Source of the DNA: Stachybotrys elegans | Lineage: Eukaryota; Ascomycota; Sordariomycetes; Hypocreales; Stachybotryaceae | Length of the DNA: 64,000 nucleotides | Assembly: GCA_020746835.1 (NCBI GenBank) | Contig: JAGPNK010000040.1 | Location: 46,414 to 110,413 of the forward strand | Reading direction: 5' to 3' | Shown here: piece by piece, positions 61,542 through 64,000 of the stretch | Position numbering within the stretch: the first letter of the stretch is position 1 | Layout of the letters: each line of letters starts with the position of its first letter | Notes under the pieces: model-generated | Told to the model about the DNA's origin: nothing | What the model saw: only the letters and a program-made list of their open reading frames with translations | Databases searched by the model: none | Made by a program: the position numbers and the translations under genes

Positions 61542-62817
61542 TCTCTTTTAAATATAAAGTTTAAAAGGCTTATATTGTTTTTTTTTTACTATTTTTTCTA
61601 GTTTATTTTAAATTTATTTTTATATACTATTACTAATTAAATAGATTCCCTATATTATATACTTTCTTTATAACTTCTTTATATTATATACTTCTTTATA
61701 ACTTAACCTTTTTATATAATTATAGTTCCTTTATAATTATATAGCTTTTATATATAACTATAGCTTTTAATACATTATATAGTACTTTCTATATATAATT
61801 ATAGCTTTTAATATATTACTTCTCTTTATAATATTATATTATAGAAATATTAAGTATATAATTTAGTAATAAAAGTAATTAATTTAATAACTAAACTAAA
61901 AACTAATTAAAAACTTATATTAAAAAACCAAGTTAATTATATTAAAGCTTTTTATTTTTCTTTTATTAGTTTAATTTTACTATTAAGGGACTTATTATTA
62001 ATAAGTTAAATTTTCTTACTTTTTTTACTCTATTGCTTTTTATATAGTTTTAAAACTCTAAGAAAAGAAAAGTAATAGAAGTTATTTTATTTCTAGACTA
62101 TTAATAATACTATTATTAAAAGATTTCTTAAAGTAATTTACTTTATAAATAACTTTACTAATATTAATAATAGTAATAGCTAAGGTTATTATAGCTATTA
62201 AAGTAATAAAGAAATTTAATCTCTTTATTATATTATTATAAATATAAATATTATTTACTTATATTTTAATTATAAAGTATAAGTAAATAGTAAAATATAA
62301 ATAATGAATTTATTTTTTTAAACTAAAGGCTTAAGGGCTTTATATAATTATAAACTACTCTATTAATAGCTTAAAGTAATATTATAAGCTTTTTTAATAT
62401 GATTAATTAAAGCTTTCTATTTACATTATAGTATTCTCTATTAGGTATAGTTATAGTTATAATAAGACTTCTATAGTATAATTTTATTTAATAAACTAAT
62501 TAAAGCTTTTTAACTAAATATTAATTTTACTTTAACTCTTTATATATATATATATATCTTAATATTTCATTATATTATATACTTATATATAGTTATATAG
62601 CTTATAATATTATAACTATTTATAACTTAGTTATTTAATTACTTAACTATTTAATTAATTAGTTACTCTATATATAAAAGTAGTTTAATAATGGCTTTAT
62701 TATTATTATTTTTTCTATTTATAATTATATTAATTACTAAAGTATTAAATACTATTTTTATTATTTATTTACTCTTTACTATTTATACTTTATACTATAT
62801 ACTCTTTTCCTTATTAT
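61542..62817 (+). repeat. Family A repeat copy, RIP-altered, with 10-bp target duplication
   Basis: It starts TCTCTTTTAAATATAAAG and ends CTTTTCCTTATTAT. It is flanked by identical ATTTATTTTA at 61532-61541 and 62818-62827. Confidence 0.85.
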
Positions 62818-63383
62818 ATTTATTTTAATTTTATTTTATTTTTATTTTTGTTATTCTAAAGATATTTTCTATTATTTAAATAGAACTATTTCTTTCTATA
62901 GATTTTAATAATTAAAGTTTATATTAATATTAAAAGTAATTATTCTAGTATAGTATTATATTATATTATAGTTTAAAATATATTTCTTTTAGTTTTACTT
63001 TTTTTATTTTTTAATTTCTTTACTTTATAATTTACTTTTTTTACTAAAACTATTCTTTATTAAAATAAAGCTATTTTTTTTTATTAATAAAACTATAATA
63101 TTACTATAATATAATAAATAAAACTTATAATATTACTATAATATAATAAATAAAAGTTTATAATATTACTATAATATAATAAATAAAACTATATAGAACT
63201 TTTATTATATTTAATAAAGAACTTTATTTTTAAATTAAAAATAAATTATATTTATAATATTAATATTAATTTAAATTTTAAAAAGAAAGAAAGAAAGAGA
63301 AAAGAAAAGAGTTTAGTTTTATTATTATTTAATTTTATACTTTATTAATATATTTTACTATTTTTCTAACCTAAGGTTTTTCT
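62818..63383. repeat. AT-rich spacer with a three-unit tandem repeat
   Basis: No gene. At 63091-63190 a unit of about 35 bp (TATAATATTACTATAATATA followed by ATAAATAAAA) occurs three times. A short purine run (AAAGAAAGAAAGAGAAAAGA) lies near 63282-63310. Confidence 0.75.
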
Positions 63384-64000
63384 ATAATAAGGAAAAAAGT
63401 ATATAGTATAGAGTATAAATAATAAGAGTAAATAAATAGTAAGGTAATGCCTAGTGCCTTAGTAACTAATATAGTTATAAATAGTAAAGAAAACAATAAT
63501 AAAGCCATTATTAGACTGTCTATATAGAGTAGCTAACTGGCTAAACGGCCGAGTAGCTAAGCTATAAGTAGCTATAAAGATATATATATACCATTATAAG
63601 CTATATAACTATATATAGGTATATAATACACGGGATATTAAGCTAGCCTTAGAGGGTTAGGGCAGGATTAAATAGAAGGCTCTAATAGTACTCAGTTAGA
63701 AAGCTTTAGTTAACTTATTAATAAAGTTACCAATACTATAAAAGCCTTACTATAACTATAACTATAATCTATGCCTAGAAAAGAGTACTACTAGCAATAC
63801 TAATAGAAAGCTTTAAGCTAGAAAAGCCTATAACTATAACTATATAAGGTTGCCATTACTTTAGACTATTAATAGAGCTGTTAAAAGCTTATTTTACTTC
63901 TAGTCTATGGCTATATAAAGCCCTTAAGCCCTAGCTTAAGAGAGAAGAATTCCTTATCTATATTACTTAAATGTCTATTAATATAGAATAAACAATAATA
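63384..64000 (-). repeat. Family A repeat copy, reverse, lightly mutated, continues past the window
   Basis: It begins with the family tail in reverse (ATAATAAGGAAAAAAG) and keeps GC-rich words such as GGCTAAACGGCCGAGTAGCT and CCTTAGTAACTAATATAG, so it is the second least altered copy. Its start-side end lies beyond base 64000. Confidence 0.8.

Noticed and set aside
1..64000. CRISPR array, rRNA or tRNA genes
   Set aside because: No regularly spaced identical repeats with unique spacers and no recognisable rRNA or tRNA sequence were seen; the organism appears to be a fungus.

Overview
The window looks like nuclear DNA of a filamentous ascomycete (Pezizomycotina, probably a sordariomycete; genus not determinable here). 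Genes carry short GT-AG introns of about 49-63 nt, the encoded families are typical of moulds (Zn2Cys6 regulator, NACHT-type STAND protein, fucose-lectin-like protein, Rad5/HLTF-like SNF2 ATPase, fungal dynamin), and nearly half of the window is AT-saturated repeat DNA in which copies differ by C-to-T and G-to-A transitions, the signature of repeat-induced point mutation (RIP).

Layout. 1-17,000 is a GC-normal accessory region. It holds a partial Zn2Cys6 (AflR-like) regulator and an intact aquaporin. Around them lie broken genes: an M20 amidase/peptidase, an allantoate-permease-type MFS transporter, a GH3 beta-glucosidase, a DAO-type FAD oxidoreductase and an ARO8-like aminotransferase. Their lesions are mostly frameshifts and deletions, not RIP. 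A 2.2 kb TA-flanked terminal-inverted-repeat element sits at 3032-5262, and a 256 bp internally deleted relative is inserted in the FAD oxidoreductase.

17,030-19,290 is a RIP-altered repeat block. 19,293-31,781 is a second GC-normal island. It has a seven-exon NACHT protein with two C-terminal zinc fingers, a divergent 12-exon SNF2-family gene with one frameshift, an intact six-exon reticulon-like gene, a small truncated secreted-peptide remnant and a membrane-anchored lectin-like pseudogene. 31,790-49,800 is an 18 kb AT-rich desert of nested repeats with no gene. 49,939-54,917 is a third island with a dynamin-like GTPase and, divergently, an unrecognised protein with a coiled coil and C2H2-like fingers. 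From 54,918 to the end the sequence is repeat DNA again, dominated by a 1.3-1.45 kb family (here called family A). Family A has no terminal inverted repeats and is flanked by 10-11 bp target duplications; one much less mutated copy lies at 59,814-61,203.

Rather than one operon-like system, the region reads as a dynamic accessory compartment: a decaying set of catabolic/transport genes, an NLR-like gene with a divergent chromatin-ATPase neighbour, and a dynamin/unknown divergent pair, separated by transposon graveyards whose RIP may have spread into neighbouring genes. The exon models for the NACHT, SNF2, reticulon, aquaporin, lectin and dynamin loci were checked base by base for frame and splice sites; family names rest on motif recognition, not on database searches.
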